64,000 nt of DNA from Natronorubrum tibetense GA33 (GCF_000383975.1 NZ_KB913017.1:186001-250000); one strand, 5' to 3'; positions 44,083 through 53,512 are shown, numbered from the stretch's first letter. Notes: a model not told the origin generated them from the letters alone. Program-made: numbers and translations.

Positions 44083-45243
44083 TCAGTGCATCGAGAGCGC
44101 GGCCGATCGTTCCGAGAAGACGACTGCGAACACGTAGATGAGGATCGCGACGACGATGATCGATCCGCCCGACGGGAGGCTCTGGCTGATCGCGAACGCG
44201 AAGCCGCCGAGTACCGAAACCTGTCCGATCAGGATCGAGAGGTAGAGCGTCTCCCGAAAGCTGCGAGCGATCTGCGAGGCCGCTGCGACGGGAATCACGA
44301 GCATTCCGGCGACGAGGATCACGCCCAGTACCTGCATCGCGCCGACGACCACGACCGCGGTCATGACGACGAGCAGGGTGTTGTACCAACCGACGTTGAG
44401 CTGGGCGACCCGTGCGGCCTGTTCGTCGAACGTGATAAAGAGCAGCTGTTTGTACGTGAGCGCGACCACGCCGACGACGACGACGCTCAACACGGCCATC
44501 AGGCGGGCACCGCCCGCGGTGACGACCGCGAGGCTACCGAAGAGGTAGGCCTCGATGTCGATGGAGACCGGAACGGTGCCCCGGCCCCAACTGATGAGCA
44601 AGGTCCCGACGGCGAAGCTCCCGCTGAGCATGATCGCGATCGGCACGTCGCCGAACGTATTCGTGCGTTCGGTGAGCCACTGGACGGCCAGCGCGCCGAG
44701 GATACTCACGACGAGCGCGATGAACAGCAACGATCCCTCGAGTCCCGTACTCCCCGATCCGAGCCCGGTTACGCCGATTACGATGAGCCCGACTGCGACG
44801 CCGGCGAATGCCGTGTGCGCGAGCGTCTCACCGATCAGGGCCATCTGCCGGTGGACCAGATAGGTGCCGACCAGGGGCGCGACGATCCCGATGAGAACGC
44901 CGGTCGCGATCGATCGCCACATGAACGGGTGCTGGAAGACGTTCGTTCCGAACCCGTAGTCCATCCACTGGCCGACGATCATGACCTGTTCGAAGACGAA
45001 CCCGATGCCGGGATCGATCCCCGTCGCCGAGTAGAACGTCTCGACGACGGAGTACGAGTCGGCGTACGGATACAGCCGGAGCCAGTCGAGCGCGATGAAC
45101 CCGATCATCACCGCTGCCAGTAGGCCAACCACGACGATCCCGAGCAGTTGGAGCAGGCGGAACGGATCGGCCGCAGCAGCCGGTGTCGTAGTGGTCGTAC
45201 TCGAGACATCGGGGTCGACGGCGTGGTCTTCGCCTTGACTCAT
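44083..45243 (-). CDS. metal ABC transporter permease, ZnuB-type
   Basis: A 386-residue ABC-3 family permease with about nine membrane helices. GIVAPLVGTYLVHRQMALIGE and GVILVAGMLVIPVAAA are the family signatures. The N-terminal 115 residues add an extra helix and a periplasm-like loop (DWLRLYPYADSYSVVETFYS) not found in minimal ZnuB proteins. It lies 14 bases downstream of the ATPase gene in the same operon. Imports zinc or manganese with the ATPase and binding protein. Confidence 0.9.
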   Translation of the reverse strand: MSQGEDHAVDPDVSSTTTTTPAAAADPFRLLQLLGIVVVGLLAAVMIGFIALDWLRLYPYADSYSVVETFYSATGIDPGIGFVFEQVMIVGQWMDYGFGTNVFQHPFMWRSIATGVLIGIVAPLVGTYLVHRQMALIGETLAHTAFAGVAVGLIVIGVTGLGSGSTGLEGSLLFIALVVSILGALAVQWLTERTNTFGDVPIAIMLSGSFAVGTLLISWGRGTVPVSIDIEAYLFGSLAVVTAGGARLMAVLSVVVVGVVALTYKQLLFITFDEQAARVAQLNVGWYNTLLVVMTAVVVVGAMQVLGVILVAGMLVIPVAAASQIARSFRETLYLSILIGQVSVLGGFAFAISQSLPSGGSIIVVAILIYVFAVVFSERSAALSMH

Positions 45244-45257
45244 TGCTCACTCATCGG

Positions 45258-45998
45258 TCAGTGGTGGTGGTGGACGACCGTGCCCGTCGTCCCGTACGCT
45301 TCGGCCAGCGCGTCGCTCTCGACGAACGACTCGGTGTCGCCGTGGTGGTACAGTTCGGTGTTGATACAGGCGATACGATTCGCGCGGTCCGTGACGACGC
45401 CGATGTCGTGTTCGATCAGGACGATCGTGATGCCCGAGTCGTTGAGCGAGTCCAGCAGCTGGTAGAAGGCGTCTCGAGACTCGGCGTCGACGCCGACGGT
45501 CGGCTCGTCCAGAGCGAGCAGGTCCGCCTCCGACGCCAGCGCCCGCGCAATGTAGGCGCGCTGGCGTTGGCCGCCCGAAAGCTGGTTGACTCGGCGGTCG
45601 GCCAGGTTTGTAATACCGACCGTCTCGAGCGCTTCGTCGGCGATTTCGCGGTCCTCGTGGGTCATTCTCGAGTGACCGACGTGAGCGAATCGACCCATCC
45701 GAACGCACTCGCGGACGGTGACCGGCATGGTGCCGCCGCCGCTTGTCGCCTGCTGGGAGACGTAGCCGATCCGTTCGCCCTGATCGAACTCGTCGACGGG
45801 CTGGCCGAACAGCTCGATCTCTCCGCTGTCGGGCGAGTGTAGCCCGAGCATGAGGTGTAATAGCGTCGTTTTGCCGGAGCCGTTGGGACCGATCAGGCCA
45901 AGGAAGTCGCCCTCCTCGATGGTCAGCGACACGTCCTTGACCGCGGGCTGTGTGCCGTAGGCGAACGACACGTCCCGAACGTCGACGACCGAGTTCAC
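45258..45998 (-). CDS. metal ABC transporter ATPase, ZnuC-type
   Basis: A 246-residue ABC ATPase from GTG 45998 ((M)NSVVDVRDVSFAYGTQPAV). Walker A is GPNGSGKTTL, the signature is LSGGQRQR, Walker B is LLALDEPTVGVD, and the switch His is in LIEHDIG. The C-terminus ends VVHHHH, a His run that could sense metal. The start GTG sits near the end of a 112-base gap after the binding-protein gene, and the frame upstream of it is Arg-rich and not coding. Confidence 0.92.
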   Translation of the reverse strand: MNSVVDVRDVSFAYGTQPAVKDVSLTIEEGDFLGLIGPNGSGKTTLLHLMLGLHSPDSGEIELFGQPVDEFDQGERIGYVSQQATSGGGTMPVTVRECVRMGRFAHVGHSRMTHEDREIADEALETVGITNLADRRVNQLSGGQRQRAYIARALASEADLLALDEPTVGVDAESRDAFYQLLDSLNDSGITIVLIEHDIGVVTDRANRIACINTELYHHGDTESFVESDALAEAYGTTGTVVHHHH

Positions 45999-46110
45999 TG
46001 TGTATTCACTCCGGTTTCGGACGCGGATGCGCTTAGTTCTTCCAGTTTCGATGCAGCCACCGTTCCGGTCAGTCCGCTCGACCGTCCGACCGTCCCGTGC
46101 GACGCCGCGA

Positions 46111-47493
46111 TCATTCCGCACCGAGCGCTTTTCGCAGTGACGGCAGGTTCAGTTCCTCCATCTGTTCGACCCATCCCCAGCCGTCGTCCTCCCACTCCTG
46201 GGTCGTCCCCTCCGCGGGGCTGATCGGTTCCGCGTTCTCCGCATCGCTGTTCTCGAGGAGGTGCTCGACGTCGGTCGGCAGGGCCCCCTCGTCGCCCTCG
46301 AACGGGTCGTAGAGGATCGTCTCGATGTCGTTGTCGTCGATGATCTCGATCGTGTTGGCGAGATCGCCCGACGTGACGCCGGCGTCCGGCGAGATGTCCT
46401 GTGCCGTGTGGATCTCGAACCCGTACCGGTGCTCGATGTACTGGAACGAGTCGTGTCCGGCGAGGACGGCGACGTCGCGCTCTGCGTTCGCGGAGAGCTC
46501 GTCGAACTGCTGGTGGACTGCCTCGAGGCGGTCGACGTACTCCGCGGCGTTTTCCTCGTATACCTCGGCACTGTCCGGATCGGCTTCGGCGAGTCCGTCG
46601 GCGATCGTCTCGACGATCTCTCCTGCGAGGACTGGATCGACCCAGACGTGCGGGTCGTAGGACTCCGGCGGTTCGGCGTCCTCGACGACGTCCGCGCTCA
46701 TGTTGTCCGCGCTCGTGTCCCAGACGACCTCCCCGTCGGCGACGAGTTCGAAGACGATCCGCGTTCGCCCGATCTCGAGGCCGCGGAAGACGACGTGATC
46801 GCCTTCGGACTCGATCTCGAGGACGTCCTCGTCCGCGCCGTCGACGACTCGCGCGTCGAGCTGGAACGGCTCGTCCTCGCCCAGCGGCAGGACGCGACCG
46901 TCGGCGTCCTCGAACACGCCGTCGACCGCGGTCGTGCCGCCGACGGGAATCTCGGGAAGCTCGCCGTGCCAGTGGTCGGCGCTGGTGTGCCAGTAGGCGA
47001 CCTCGGTGCCCGACGGACGGTGGTAGACATCGAAGGTTCTAACGGAGACATCGGCTGGATCGTCGTCGTACTCGTCGGGCTGGCGGTCGGCACCATCGCT
47101 ATCGTCGTCGCCGAGCGGCAGCAACTGGCTCTCGAGCCCCGCCATGCCGTCGATCAGCGTGACGTGGTCGTAGTCGGTCTCGATGTCGGCGGCGATGTCC
47201 TGTGCCCAGTCGAACTCGACGGTGTCGAGGTAGACGAAGACGTCGCCGTCGACGATGTCGCGCTGGATGTCGGCGGGTGGTTCCTCGCCGTGTCCCATCT
47301 CGCCGGTCGGGATGGGGTTCTCGAACGACATCTCGTCGCCGGCAACCTGTTCGGCCCAGTCCTGGAGGGCGAAGAAGGCGGCGTAGCCGCCTCCCGCGGT
47401 ATCGCTGTCGGGCTCGCTCAAACAGCCGGCGAGCGTACTGAGGGCGAGCACGCCGGCCCCCGATTGCAGCACCGAACGGCGTGTACGGTTCAT
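46111..47493 (-). CDS. zinc-type ABC substrate-binding lipoprotein with inserted domain
   Basis: A 460-residue ZnuA-like protein from ATG 47493. Tat signal with lipobox LAGC (Cys24). Candidate metal ligands are His68 (GEMGHGEEP), His282 (DPHVWVDP), His347 (AGHDSFQYIEH) and Asp396 (LYDPFEGD). Where other ZnuA proteins have a short His-rich loop, residues about 150-265 hold a separate domain with YHRPSGTEVAYWHTSADHWH, FEDADG, LGED and GADED motifs. The same pattern recurs in the lipoprotein gene just upstream. First gene of the operon with the ATPase and permease. Confidence 0.9.
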   Translation of the reverse strand: MNRTRRSVLQSGAGVLALSTLAGCLSEPDSDTAGGGYAAFFALQDWAEQVAGDEMSFENPIPTGEMGHGEEPPADIQRDIVDGDVFVYLDTVEFDWAQDIAADIETDYDHVTLIDGMAGLESQLLPLGDDDSDGADRQPDEYDDDPADVSVRTFDVYHRPSGTEVAYWHTSADHWHGELPEIPVGGTTAVDGVFEDADGRVLPLGEDEPFQLDARVVDGADEDVLEIESEGDHVVFRGLEIGRTRIVFELVADGEVVWDTSADNMSADVVEDAEPPESYDPHVWVDPVLAGEIVETIADGLAEADPDSAEVYEENAAEYVDRLEAVHQQFDELSANAERDVAVLAGHDSFQYIEHRYGFEIHTAQDISPDAGVTSGDLANTIEIIDDNDIETILYDPFEGDEGALPTDVEHLLENSDAENAEPISPAEGTTQEWEDDGWGWVEQMEELNLPSLRKALGAE

Positions 47494-47644
47494 ACCGGAC
47501 GAAGTCGATGCGTGGTTAAAAGTATTATTATTTCTAGGAAGCCGTTTAATAACTCCTGCTACCGGGTTGTCGAGTGTTAGCAACGAGTAAACTCGGCGGG
47601 AGACGCTGGATCGAAACCGAAGCGCGGCTCAGTGAGCGACGACG

Positions 47645-48283
47645 CTAGTGGTCGTCGTCGTGGTCGTGATCGTCATCGTGGTCGTGATCATCATCATGAT
47701 CGTCGTCGTGGTCATGGTCGTGATCGTGGTCGTGATCGTCGTCCATGTCGACGTGTTCCTGCTCGCCGTCGCCGACCTCGACCTCGAGTTCGGGCGTCTC
47801 GTAGACCACTTCGTCGTCCTCGACTAACTGGAAGACGATGTCGGTGAACCCCTCCTCTTCGCCCTCGACGTGGAGGTGGTCACCGTGGGTGTCGACGGAG
47901 ACGATCTCGTCAGCCCCCTCGTAGACCTCGGCGTCGAGTTCGATGTCCTCGCCAAGTGCGACCTCGTCGCCGTCGGCGTCTTCGACGTGTGCACCGAGCG
48001 AGACGTGGTCGCCGTCCGGGACCATCAGGGGACCGTGGTCCCAGTGGTCGCCGTGGACGTAGGCGATGACGTCCTCGTCGTGGTCTCGGTCGAGCAGGTG
48101 GAACTCCTCGATCTCGAGGGATTCCGGCTCGTCCCCACCGTTGTCGCCGTTGTCGCCGTCACCGTTGTCGTCACTCCCGTCGTCATCGTCGCCGCCGAGA
48201 CAGCCGGCGAGACCAGCGAGTGCGATCGAACCGGACGTTGCGAGCAGTGTTCGGCGAGTCGCCGATCGTGGATCTGCGGTCAT
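47645..48283 (-). CDS. His-tailed Tat lipoprotein sharing the ZnuA insert domain
   Basis: A 212-residue lipoprotein from ATG 48283. Twin arginines (ATRRTLLATSG) and lipobox LAGC (Cys28) precede a Gly/Asp linker (to residue 55). Residues about 60-170 repeat the inserted domain of the neighbouring ZnuA-like protein: AYVHGDHWDHG, EDADGDEVALGED, LDAEVYEGADE, GDH and IVFQLVEDDEVV. The last 30 residues alternate His and Asp with about 11 His, a strong metal-binding tail. A surface zinc scavenger or buffer delivering to the ABC importer is the best guess. It lies 152 bases upstream of the binding-protein gene on the same strand. Confidence 0.88.
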   Translation of the reverse strand: MTADPRSATRRTLLATSGSIALAGLAGCLGGDDDDGSDDNGDGDNGDNGGDEPESLEIEEFHLLDRDHDEDVIAYVHGDHWDHGPLMVPDGDHVSLGAHVEDADGDEVALGEDIELDAEVYEGADEIVSVDTHGDHLHVEGEEEGFTDIVFQLVEDDEVVYETPELEVEVGDGEQEHVDMDDDHDHDHDHDHDDDHDDDHDHDDDHDHDDDH

Positions 48284-48310
48284 GATAGTTACCAACGGAG
48301 AGTTGCGACT

Positions 48311-48321
48311 CATTAGTAATG
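48311..48321. promoter_or_regulatory. palindrome upstream of the His-tailed lipoprotein gene
   Basis: CATTAGTAATG is a perfect 11-base palindrome centred 33 bases upstream of the start codon, with an AT-rich stretch (TTAATAATAG) just beyond it. It could be an operator of a metal-responsive repressor. I do not see the same palindrome before the ZnuA-like gene. Confidence 0.35.
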
Positions 48322-48445
48322 AAACTGACGATCTTAATAATAGAGAACAACCGAAATCGGGGAGATGCTAAACGCTCGTCGAAACGGATCGCTGTGACCG
48401 CGAGGCGCGAATACGAGTGTCGACGGTTCGAAAAGTGGGTTCGGT

Positions 48446-48922
48446 TCAGTCGGTGACGATCGTTGGCTCGGCGTCCGCGAGCCGTCGTAGCTCGTCGGGG
48501 TCGATGGGGAAGACCGCCTCTGGCGTCCCTGCGGCCGCCCAGACGGTCTCGTGCTCGAGCAACGTTTCGTCGACGACGACGGGAACGGATCGGTCGTGAC
48601 AGAACGGTGGCACGCCGCCGATCGACCAGCCGAGTTCGTCTTTGATCTCCCCGGCGTCGGCCATCGAGACGGCGTCGCCGCGTACGTCGAACGCGTCGCC
48701 GAGTGCGGCCTCGTCGACCCGGTTCGCACCGCTCGTCACCGAAACGACGAGCGAGCCGTCGACGTCGAACACGAGCGAACTGGCGATCTGGGCGACGTCA
48801 CAGCCGACCGCCTCGGCCGCGTCGGCTGCCGTTTTCGTCCCTTCGGGGAACTCCTCGACCTCGGGGTCGAACTCGTACTCGTCGCGGGCGCGTTCTGCGA
48901 ATGCCGTCGCACGTGGATGCAT
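48446..48922 (-). CDS. YbaK/EbsC-type aminoacyl-tRNA deacylase
   Basis: A 158-residue editing-domain protein (YbaK/ProX family). The conserved stretches are the N-terminal VEEFPEGTKTAADAAEA, then IASSLVFDVDGSLVVSV, and GGVPPFCH in the active-site loop. The usual catalytic Lys position is not obvious in the IASSLVF segment. Expected role: hydrolysis of mischarged tRNA, such as Cys-tRNAPro or Ala-tRNAPro. Trans-acting, cytoplasmic. Monocistronic or co-transcribed with the next gene upstream (33 bases). Confidence 0.87.
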   Translation of the reverse strand: MHPRATAFAERARDEYEFDPEVEEFPEGTKTAADAAEAVGCDVAQIASSLVFDVDGSLVVSVTSGANRVDEAALGDAFDVRGDAVSMADAGEIKDELGWSIGGVPPFCHDRSVPVVVDETLLEHETVWAAAGTPEAVFPIDPDELRRLADAEPTIVTD

Positions 48923-48955
48923 GGACTCTTGTTACGATCAGGGCCACAAAAACGT

Positions 48956-49378
48956 TCACTCGAGCGAGACCGAGAGCCGAACCCCGTTTCGGCGTCGGTA
49001 CGCCGGTAGCTGTCCCGTCTCGTGGTCGCGGACAACGTCGAAGACATCGAATCGGATGACCAGCCGTCCAGGATCGATCGTCGCCCGCAGGACCGGTCCG
49101 CGACTCGTGACGACGACGTACGGCGGTGCGGCGACCGGCTGGGCCCGCAGCCTGTAGCCCGTCGCGTCGACGGCGTCGTCGAGCACGAGCGGTAGCTGCT
49201 CGAGCAGCGCGGTCGCCTCGAGCGCCCCTCGAAGCCCCTCGACCACGGCGTCGCGGTCGGTCGTGCGGGCCGTGTCCCAGGGGTCGGCGACCTGCGTCGC
49301 GCAGTGATCGATCCCGTCGACGATCGCGGCGTGCTCGTCTTGAATCCGGCGTCGAGCGTCTCGGACCGGGTACGACAC
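48956..49378 (-). CDS. conserved haloarchaeal hypothetical protein
   Basis: A 140-residue soluble protein. The first half is predicted helical (RRRIQDEHAAIVDGIDHC, EGLRGALEATALLEQLP) and the second half is beta-rich (PPYVVVTSRGPVLRATIDPG, LVIRFDVFDVV). No known domain recognised. It reads in the same direction as the YbaK and YihY genes with short gaps (33 and 48 bases), so it is probably part of that transcription unit. Function unknown. Confidence 0.7.
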   Translation of the reverse strand: MSYPVRDARRRIQDEHAAIVDGIDHCATQVADPWDTARTTDRDAVVEGLRGALEATALLEQLPLVLDDAVDATGYRLRAQPVAAPPYVVVTSRGPVLRATIDPGRLVIRFDVFDVVRDHETGQLPAYRRRNGVRLSVSLE

Positions 49379-49426
49379 GGCTACGACTGCGAGTGGGAGT
49401 CACTAAGGTGTCCCGACTCGCCCCGG

Positions 49427-50599
49427 CTACTCTCGCCGACGTTCGACGGTCCCGATCTTCAGCGTCTGCACGCGGTGTGCCACCGTTCGTATCGCCCGTC
49501 GCCACGCTGGGTTCTCCGACGCCGTACGCCGGTGGTCCTCGAGTTCGCGTCGCAGGCGTTCGTTCGCGTCCGACAGGTCGCGATTTGTCATCTCGAGATC
49601 GTCGACGCGGTCCTCGAGTCGGTAGCGACGATCCCGCTGAGCCTCGAGATCGAGCCGTAACTGATTCCGCTCGCGCTCTAAGTTATCGGCGCGGTCGGCG
49701 AGCCGCTCGCGTTCGCGCTTCCCGTCGTCGACGAACGGCTCGCGCTCCGTCGCGGCGATAGACTCTTCGGAGAGATCCACTTCCTCGTCGTCGGTCTCGG
49801 ACTCCTCCTCGGGGACGAGATAGCCGGCCCCGATGGCGTTGACGACGGCGCCCGAGAGCAGGATGAGGCCACCGAAGTAGAGCCACGTCAGCAACAGGAG
49901 GATGGCACCGACTGCTCCACCTCCTGAATCGGCGGCGAAAGCGACGTACACGCGAAAGAGCGACTGCAGTGCCATCCAGCCGACGGCCGCGACGATGACA
50001 CCGGGAATCACCTCGCGTTTGGAGATTCCTTCGATGTCAGGGAAGTAGTAGTACATCGGATAGAACGCAGCCGCGAGCACGATGACGAGCAGGAGCGACT
50101 GCAACAGACCGAAGCCGGGAATGCTCGGCAGGAACGCGAAAACGATCCCCATGCCGGCCGCCGCGACCACCGCGCCGCCGATCGCACCGAAGACGAGCAG
50201 AGCGTCGCGCAGCTGTTCGACGAACGAGTTCTCGCCGGCAGTCCCGTAAATCTCGGAGAAAGCCGTGTCCAACCCCCTGAAAATTTTCAACGACCCCCAG
50301 ACGAGGATGACGACGCCGATGACCGTCGACCCCGCCGTCGCGGGTGAGTCCTCGAGCGACTCCTCGACGAGCAGCTGACCGCTCTCCGGGAGGGTACCCT
50401 GGGTCGTCTCCGTAACCTGCGTCGCGAACTGCTCGTCCGGGACAAGCGTCACGAGGAAGAAGACGAGAACGAGCAACGGGATCAGCGAGATGAACGCCTG
50501 ATACGCGATGCTCGCGGCCATGAAGGGCACATTTTTCTCCTGAATACCGTCGACGATCGTCTTTCCGAAGGCGATGCCGTCCCGAACGTCCGTAGACAT
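49427..50599 (-). CDS. YihY/BrkB-family membrane protein
   Basis: A 390-residue protein from ATG 50599. Six membrane helices span residues about 25-275, with the family signature VPFMAASIAYQAFISLIPLL and later LKIFRGLDTAFSEIYG. The family was once called RNase BN, but the nuclease assignment does not belong to this fold and transport is considered more likely. The C-terminal 110 residues are cytosolic and coiled-coil forming (REREADLNERER-like heptads), ending in a basic tail. The haloarchaeal coiled coil suggests a partner protein. Confidence 0.88.
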   Translation of the reverse strand: MSTDVRDGIAFGKTIVDGIQEKNVPFMAASIAYQAFISLIPLLVLVFFLVTLVPDEQFATQVTETTQGTLPESGQLLVEESLEDSPATAGSTVIGVVILVWGSLKIFRGLDTAFSEIYGTAGENSFVEQLRDALLVFGAIGGAVVAAAGMGIVFAFLPSIPGFGLLQSLLLVIVLAAAFYPMYYYFPDIEGISKREVIPGVIVAAVGWMALQSLFRVYVAFAADSGGGAVGAILLLLTWLYFGGLILLSGAVVNAIGAGYLVPEEESETDDEEVDLSEESIAATEREPFVDDGKRERERLADRADNLERERNQLRLDLEAQRDRRYRLEDRVDDLEMTNRDLSDANERLRRELEDHRRTASENPAWRRAIRTVAHRVQTLKIGTVERRRE

Positions 50600-50665
50600 A
50601 CGATAGAAACGGCACCGGACCACGATAGGCCGTTGGCTTGCAGCGACCGTGTCCCTTAACCCGTC

Positions 50666-51745
50666 TCAGCTATCGCTCGGGGGGCTCTCGGCGCCGTCTT
50701 CGAGAATCGAATCGACCGCATCTCGAGTCGGCAGCGATGTCATCGCTCCCGTCCCGGTTGTGGTCGTCGCCGCGACCGCGTTCGCGAACGCGAGTGTCGC
50801 CTCGAGCGATCGATCGTCGCGTAACGCGGCGATTACGCCCGCGACGAACGCATCCCCTGCGCCGGTCGTGTCGACGACGTCGACATCGAATCCGGGGTGG
50901 CCGGCGAGTCGAAGATCGGTTTCGGCCGCAGTCGACCTCGAACCGGCCGTCGTCCACGGCGCACATGGGGACGAGACCACGACGGCTCCCTCGCCCCCGC
51001 GCGTCACGAACACGGTATGCGGGCCGTCTTCCGCTCCACTGTCCTCGAGTACGGCTCGGGCGAGCGCCTCCGGCTTTGCCGACGACTCAGCGTCCGGTGA
51101 CGAGTCGGACTCCGTCGACGCCGAATCGGCCTCGAATCCGAGCCGTTCGAGCTCCTCGACGGTCGCCTTGCAGACGTCGACGCGGGCGAGCGCGTCGCGG
51201 CCGACGCGGGTGAAGGTCTCCGTGTCGGGCCACAGCTCCGGCCGGAAATTCGGATCGAACGAGGTGGTACACCCCGCCGCGGACGCCCGCTCGAGCAGAT
51301 CCAGCGTCGCCTCCCGCGACGCGCCGCTCGCGAGGGTGACGCCGCCGGTGTGAACCCACTCGAACTCCGCGAGCGTCGCGTCGTCCACTCGTCCGGACTC
51401 GAGACGCGTATCCGCGGTTCCATCGCGATAGAAGCTGAACTCGCGGTCGCCCGTCTCGTCGTGGGTGACGAACGCCAGCGTCGTCTTCGCGCCGGGATCA
51501 CGTTCGACGAATCGGGTCGGAAGCCCCGCCTCCGAGAGCGTCGACTCGAGGTAGCGACCGAACGGATCGTCACCGACGCGGGTCCAGAACTGGGGCGTCT
51601 GCTCGAGGCGAGCGAGACCGACGGCGACGTTCGCCGGCGCACCGCCGGGCCGACGCTCGAAGCCCGGGACCTCCTCGAGTGGCCCCGGACGTTCGGGCAA
51701 GAAATCGATCAGCGTCTCGCCGGCCACGAGTACGTCGTACGTCAT
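50666..51745 (-). CDS. PfkB-family carbohydrate kinase
   Basis: A 359-residue ribokinase-like kinase from ATG 51745. The N-terminal substrate motif is RRPGGAPANVAVGLARL and the C-terminal catalytic and anion-hole motif is DTTGAGDAFVAGV, with the Asp as base. The pattern resembles fructokinase and 2-keto-3-deoxygluconate kinase. An acidic insert (SASTESDSSPDAESS) around residue 210 is a halophile addition. The exact sugar is unknown. It is oriented like the neighbouring aldehyde dehydrogenase, separated by about 170 bases. Confidence 0.9.
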   Translation of the reverse strand: MTYDVLVAGETLIDFLPERPGPLEEVPGFERRPGGAPANVAVGLARLEQTPQFWTRVGDDPFGRYLESTLSEAGLPTRFVERDPGAKTTLAFVTHDETGDREFSFYRDGTADTRLESGRVDDATLAEFEWVHTGGVTLASGASREATLDLLERASAAGCTTSFDPNFRPELWPDTETFTRVGRDALARVDVCKATVEELERLGFEADSASTESDSSPDAESSAKPEALARAVLEDSGAEDGPHTVFVTRGGEGAVVVSSPCAPWTTAGSRSTAAETDLRLAGHPGFDVDVVDTTGAGDAFVAGVIAALRDDRSLEATLAFANAVAATTTTGTGAMTSLPTRDAVDSILEDGAESPPSDS

Positions 51746-51913
51746 GGCTCTCTTTCTCGCAGCCGGCAAGTTAGGCGTACCTGTGTCGGTCGATCGCTCT
51801 CGAGAATGGCGGCGCTGGATGGGGGGATGAACGAGAGCGGAGCGGTCGCAAGCGATCAGCGGGAACGTGCCGACCGGCGAGGACGCGGATGGGAGAGTTC
51901 GTCTGCGGTCGGA

Positions 51914-53383
51914 TCAGAGCACGATACTCTTCTTGCGGAGCATCGCGTGGATGGAGGCGTCGAGACCCTCGCGGCCGATACCGGAGTCCTTGTTGCCGCC
52001 GAACGGAATGTCGCCGAGTCCGTGACTTGGCGCGCCGTTGATTCGCACCGCACCGGCGTCGACGCGGTTTGCGACGTCCATCGCGCGGTTGTGGTCGCTG
52101 GTGAAGACGGCGGCGTCGAGTGCGAGGTCGGAGCCGTTGGCGATCTCGAGTGCTTCCGTCTCGTCTTCAAAGGTCGTGACAACGGCGACGGGACCGAACT
52201 GCTCTTCATCGACGATGCGGGCGTCGTGGGGGACGTTCGCGAGCAGCGTCGGTTCGAAGAACTGGTTGCCCAGTTCCTCGGGAACGCCTTCGGGTGCGCG
52301 GCGCTCGCCACCGCGGACAAGGTCTGCGCCCTTCTCGATGGCGTCCTCGACGAGTTCCTCGACCCAGTCGGCCTGGTCTTCGCTGATGAGTGGCCCGAGG
52401 GCGGTGTCCTCATCGAAGAGGTCGCCGGCCGCCCAGCTATCCATTTCGTCGTCGATCAGTTCGACGAGGTCGTCGTGAACCGACTCGTGGGCGAGCACGC
52501 GCGAGACGGCCGAGCAGCGCTGGCCGGCGTACTTGAACGAGCCCTTGGCGCAGTTGCCCGCGACGTCTTCGAGGTCGGCGTCGTCGAAGACGATCGCCGG
52601 CGCGTTGCCGCCGAGTTCCATGTGGAGGTTGACCATGCCGCTCTCGCGGGCGACGTGTTTGCCCGCGCCCGAGGAGCCGGTCATCGCGACGGCGTTGATG
52701 CGGTCATCGCCCGACAGCACGTCGCCGATCTCGCTGGCTTCGCCGGGGACGAAGTTGAACGCGCCGTCCGGAATGCCGTCGACGTCGGCGATGACGTCCG
52801 CGAGGATCGCGGCCGAGATCGGCGTCTTGCTCGCCGGTTTGAGCAGGACGCTGTTGCCGGCGGCGAGTGCAGGGGCAACCTGTAATGCTGTCGTGGCCAG
52901 CGGATAGTTGTACGGCGTGATACAGAGCACCGCACCGATCGGCTCGTGTTTGACGATGGCCTGCCAGCCCTCGTGGCCCTCCGTCGAGCCCTCGCGGTAC
53001 TCGCCTTTGCTAACGATGTTTCGGGCCTCCTCGGCCGCGCGATCGAATCGCTCTGCAGCCTGTCCGACCTCGCCGCGTGCCGAGGAGACCGGTTTGCCGG
53101 CCTCGCGGACGATGATCTCCGTCAGTTCCTCCTCGCGTTCCCGAAGCCCGTCGGCGATCTCCTCACACCAGGTAGCGCGCTCGACGACCGACGTCTCGCG
53201 CAGCTCCGGTTTGATCTCGTGGGCCGCCTCGAGCGCGGTCTGTGCCGTCGCCGGATCCGCGGCGTCGACCTGTGCGAAGGTGCCGCCGTCGGCGAGATCC
53301 GAGACCGTGATTACGTTCTCCATCTCGAGCCACTCCCCGTCGACGTAGATCCGCTCTCTCCGCTGTGCGACTCTCGTTGCCAT
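51914..53383 (-). CDS. NAD(P)-dependent aldehyde dehydrogenase, possibly GAPN-like
   Basis: A 489-residue aldehyde dehydrogenase from ATG 53383. The catalytic Cys is in YAGQRCSAVSRV, the general-base Glu in MELGGNAPAIVF, the Asn in ITPYNYPLA, and the nucleotide loop is TGSSGAGKHV. YAGQRC plus the following VLAHESVHDDLVELID resembles non-phosphorylating glyceraldehyde-3-phosphate dehydrogenases (GapN) and archaeal lactaldehyde dehydrogenases. With the nearby sugar kinase it could serve sugar-acid or triose catabolism. Substrate specificity cannot be read from sequence. Confidence 0.92.
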   Translation of the reverse strand: MATRVAQRRERIYVDGEWLEMENVITVSDLADGGTFAQVDAADPATAQTALEAAHEIKPELRETSVVERATWCEEIADGLREREEELTEIIVREAGKPVSSARGEVGQAAERFDRAAEEARNIVSKGEYREGSTEGHEGWQAIVKHEPIGAVLCITPYNYPLATTALQVAPALAAGNSVLLKPASKTPISAAILADVIADVDGIPDGAFNFVPGEASEIGDVLSGDDRINAVAMTGSSGAGKHVARESGMVNLHMELGGNAPAIVFDDADLEDVAGNCAKGSFKYAGQRCSAVSRVLAHESVHDDLVELIDDEMDSWAAGDLFDEDTALGPLISEDQADWVEELVEDAIEKGADLVRGGERRAPEGVPEELGNQFFEPTLLANVPHDARIVDEEQFGPVAVVTTFEDETEALEIANGSDLALDAAVFTSDHNRAMDVANRVDAGAVRINGAPSHGLGDIPFGGNKDSGIGREGLDASIHAMLRKKSIVL

Positions 53384-53512
53384 ACTAACGCGTAGGACGC
53401 CCACACTAAAAATGTTTACTCACTCTCGAAAAAACTACACTTCGTGGAGTGGTGACAGTTGACGATGGTGGGAATGCTGAACAACCCGAAATATAACGGT
53501 GCACTGGGAAAC

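Noticed and set aside
46261-47580. Long + strand frame opposite the zinc binding protein gene
   Set aside because: Antisense shadow of a clear ZnuA-like gene. No family match in its translation.
47632-47847. Arg/His-rich + strand frame opposite the His-tail
   Set aside because: It reflects the antisense of the His/Asp codon alternation and has no support.
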